This document shows positions 7,301-8,137 of a DNA stretch of 8,137 nucleotides, in pieces. The DNA comes from Sedimentisphaerales bacterium (GTDB taxonomy: Bacteria > Planctomycetota > Phycisphaerae > Sedimentisphaerales > Anaerobacaceae). Under the pieces are notes generated by a model. It was given only the letters and a program-made list of their open reading frames with translations, was not told where the DNA came from and did not search any database. A program made the position numbers and the translations under genes. Numbering within the stretch: position 1 is the first letter of the stretch; every line of letters begins with the position of its first letter. Where the stretch lies: positions 1 to 8,137 of the forward strand of contig DAOVMB010000088.1 of NCBI GenBank assembly GCA_030630905.1, in the 5' to 3' direction.

Positions 7301-8025
7301 TCTCTGGCTGCCATTTCTTCTTTGACCTTTTCGAGCGAAGCTATGATCGCTTCGAATATGTCCTCTTCTTCGATGGACCCTGCCATCAGTTCCTCAAGCA
7401 ACACCACCACCTCTTCGTCGCCCGTCATGGCAAGATAGTTTACCGCGGCGATCCTTTCGGCGACACTTGCACTGGACGACCGGGCCAAAGCAGCAAGCCC
7501 CTTGACATTGCCCGCCTCAAACATCCCCTTAACCGCTTCAATACCGGCGGCAAACTCTTCCGCTATCGCCGGTGCTGCGACCGGCTCGGTCACTGCGATG
7601 TCTGTGTGAACCTTTCCGGTCTCGACCTGCTTTTGGAAATCTTCTAATCCCTTCGTAGCGACAATACCGTGCCCTCTGTCGCTCGCATCGTCCCTTTGGC
7701 CTGACAACATTAACCCGATACTGGCGACGATCACCACTGCCGCGGCAACTGCAACCTTTAGCCACACGCCTGACCGGCTCGTGACCTTGACCGGGCGATT
7801 TTGCGTCGCCTGGCGCACCTTCTCCTTTAATCCGGAAATCGTCGATTCAAATGACCCTGCGTACTGGATCAGCATCTGATGGTCGGCTTTGAGCTGCTTG
7901 AGATATTCCCGGCAATGGGGGCATTTGGCAAGGTGATCGTCAACGTATATCTTCTGCTCGACCGGCAGATATGCGCTTATCATCCACGCAAGGTGTTCGC
8001 GAATTTTTTCGCAATTTTTATCCAT
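4315..8025 (-). CDS. zf-HC2 membrane anti-sigma factor with about eight beta-sandwich repeats and a thioredoxin-like C-terminus
   Basis: A 1236-residue protein. Residues 1-45 form a zf-HC2 anti-sigma zinc finger, with likely ligands C5, H31, C35 and C38 (HLAKCPHC). A membrane helix follows at about 87-107. Then come a helical juxtamembrane region (about 150-240) and roughly eight carboxypeptidase-regulatory-like repeats. These start near 272, 355, 457, 540, 625, 720, 810 and 905, and most carry a GKP or GRS turn, an EGAxV strand and a TDxxGxF turn. The last repeat is interrupted by a helical insert (about 932-1000). Residues 1079-1225 resemble a TlpA/AhpC redoxin (VGQPAPDL, LSDYHGKIVLLNFW, LIGPDGKIIAAG), but the WCxxC site reads QVRES, so no catalytic cysteine is left. 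It probably holds the overlapping ECF sigma factor at the membrane while the array senses an extracytoplasmic signal. The start at 8025 is chosen over an in-frame ATG at 8046 because AGGAGGT lies 5 nt upstream; the longer form would place that site inside the gene. Confidence 0.88.
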   Translation of the reverse strand: MDKNCEKIREHLAWMISAYLPVEQKIYVDDHLAKCPHCREYLKQLKADHQMLIQYAGSFESTISGLKEKVRQATQNRPVKVTSRSGVWLKVAVAAAVVIVASIGLMLSGQRDDASDRGHGIVATKGLEDFQKQVETGKVHTDIAVTEPVAAPAIAEEFAAGIEAVKGMFEAGNVKGLAALARSSSASVAERIAAVNYLAMTGDEEVVVLLEELMAGSIEEEDIFEAIIASLEKVKEEMAARDAASIDVASGTDNTPKAIVTAGVGEDHGLGLTVLVVNSNGKPIEGANVRFGRKKSSKAITDANGRCWVKFKKANLEYLSLAASRAGFVPMMFAWHVDQGTKIPEKFTFALEEGIVIGGSVVNERNKPIKGVEVKLRINTEDSREKPWPYISDVSVTTDRKGKWTTDIIPKEIDDYRLYINLAHSGYVDDKVWGRRTNYTTEQLKTQTAVMVMKRGVAVGGYVVDETGESVVDAAVMIGESRYSSASKKKTDEKGLFVFENLSGGINFLTVQADGFAPESMEINMARPMEPVGVVLIAPATIAGRVTEPDGRSIEGARVSIDKWRGISTAEIKTSTDADGKFALNDAPWDEVELGIYKQGYMSICGMDAVAGGEEYKIIMYDSLKVSGMVSDAVTGEPIEKFMAVKGIDWGRKNSSRHWLRDRYNIKHFTGGEYEMEFDRPYPGHVIRIEAEGYEPSISRIFTSDEETVTYDFKLSAGDGVSGVVYRPDGKPAEGAEVYVVTAGRYLDFENNRNRRKRNSVYVRTGADGRFSFVPQTEEFVLVAMGDEGFAKVFEEELGESSAIHLQKFGRVKGDLYIGTKPGVNESVVLYYSLPHVSKGPRCSLRYKAVTNKKGKFVIENVAPGKIQVARVLRLSARSTTYTRSEQVELLPGKTVFVSIGGGGRPVIGKFVAPMGYTSVVDYSMAHPKIQAGRPEMDVSEIYNIYEQFTLPMPDNFDSMTVAEALQWHQEWMQSDEGKVFQEEMQEKIQENMPAREDANKYYKIIVQPDGSFRADDVPPGDYVIDLRVYERKDQHRYDRNKPIGRIKHEFTLPEPAEGDEDKPFNLRKLRLDSEILPVPSLVGQPAPDLVAEKLEGGTFRLSDYHGKIVLLNFWMVQVRESTEAKMENIRSIYDSFADEDSFELIGLTYGGFGVYGSELVQKYVDEKDIPWQQAIMKMGDFFTFPIDFDLNKFPFNVLIGPDGKIIAAGLEGDELKAKVAAAIAKAKEPQQTPVP

Positions 8026-8137
8026 TGCGTACCTCCTGTTCGTCAAGAAACTGACGTAACTGTTTTCTCGCCCGGCTAAGCCGTGTCGCCACCGCCGCCG
8101 AACTAATATTCAATGCCCTGCCGACACTGCGAGCATC
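8018..8137 (-). CDS. ECF sigma factor, C-terminal end only (cut by the window edge)
   Basis: The last 39 codons of a gene that continues beyond the window. The readable part holds the end of sigma region 4: a helix-turn-helix recognition segment (NISSAAVATRLSRARKQLR) with the typical LSRAR-x-x-L ending of ECF sigma factors, followed by a short charged tail. The TAA stop (8018-8020) lies beyond the ATG of the downstream anti-sigma gene, giving an 8-nt overlap (8018-8025). The anti-sigma ribosome binding site therefore sits inside this coding sequence, a tight arrangement typical of sigma/anti-sigma pairs with matched dosage. It is a different gene from the sigma factor at 3608-4129: the two recognition helices are clearly dissimilar (AVATRLSRAR against HHVRSLCHRA), so they may read different promoters. 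Confidence 0.85.
   Translation of the reverse strand, partial: DARSVGRALNISSAAVATRLSRARKQLRQFLDEQEVRNG
8031..8037 (-). promoter_or_regulatory. Ribosome binding site fixing the large anti-sigma start
   Basis: AGGAGGT on the minus strand is a near-perfect anti-16S match, 5 nt before the ATG at 8025. It lies inside the end of the upstream sigma factor gene and decides against the earlier ATG at 8046. Confidence 0.85.

Overview
The window looks like a piece of a Planctomycetota chromosome, probably class Phycisphaerae. This is inferred from architecture, not from a marker gene. The clues are a moderate GC content, ECF sigma factors paired with very long membrane-anchored proteins built from carboxypeptidase-regulatory-like beta-sandwich repeats, and a redoxin-like domain ending one of them. 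No tRNA, rRNA, CRISPR array, transposase or phage gene was seen.

Left part, + strand. Positions 1-344 hold no convincing gene: two short hairpins (71-105) with identical cores, then a strongly G-rich stretch (about 179-300), an 8-bp inverted repeat and a possible promoter. A two-gene operon follows. The first gene is a YjbQ/UPF0047 family protein (345-770) with the full family motif set. The second is a single-pass membrane protein of 198 residues (767-1363) that I do not recognise. The two overlap by 4 nt (ATGA), and the first has no visible ribosome binding site. A 193-bp convergent gap (1364-1556) separates them from the rest.

Right part, - strand, read from high to low coordinates. The window opens on the last 39 codons of an ECF sigma factor (8018-8137). 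It overlaps by 8 nt a 1236-residue protein (4315-8025) with a cytoplasmic zf-HC2 anti-sigma zinc finger, one membrane helix, a helical juxtamembrane segment, about eight beta-sandwich repeats and a C-terminal TlpA/AhpC-like thioredoxin fold whose two active-site cysteines are both replaced. A strong intrinsic terminator (4252-4283) ends that unit. A second unit then starts from its own likely promoter: a complete ECF sigma factor (3608-4129), coupled by a 1-nt TGATG overlap to a 683-residue protein (1557-3608). That protein has the same layout with four repeats, but no zinc finger and no redoxin cap.

The likely shared logic is that each membrane protein holds its sigma factor at the cytoplasmic face and releases it when the extracytoplasmic array senses something. 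The signal and the target genes cannot be read from this window. The most interesting features are the tandem pair of related but unequal sigma/anti-sigma modules, the redox-dead thioredoxin cap, and the anti-sigma-like protein without its zinc finger.
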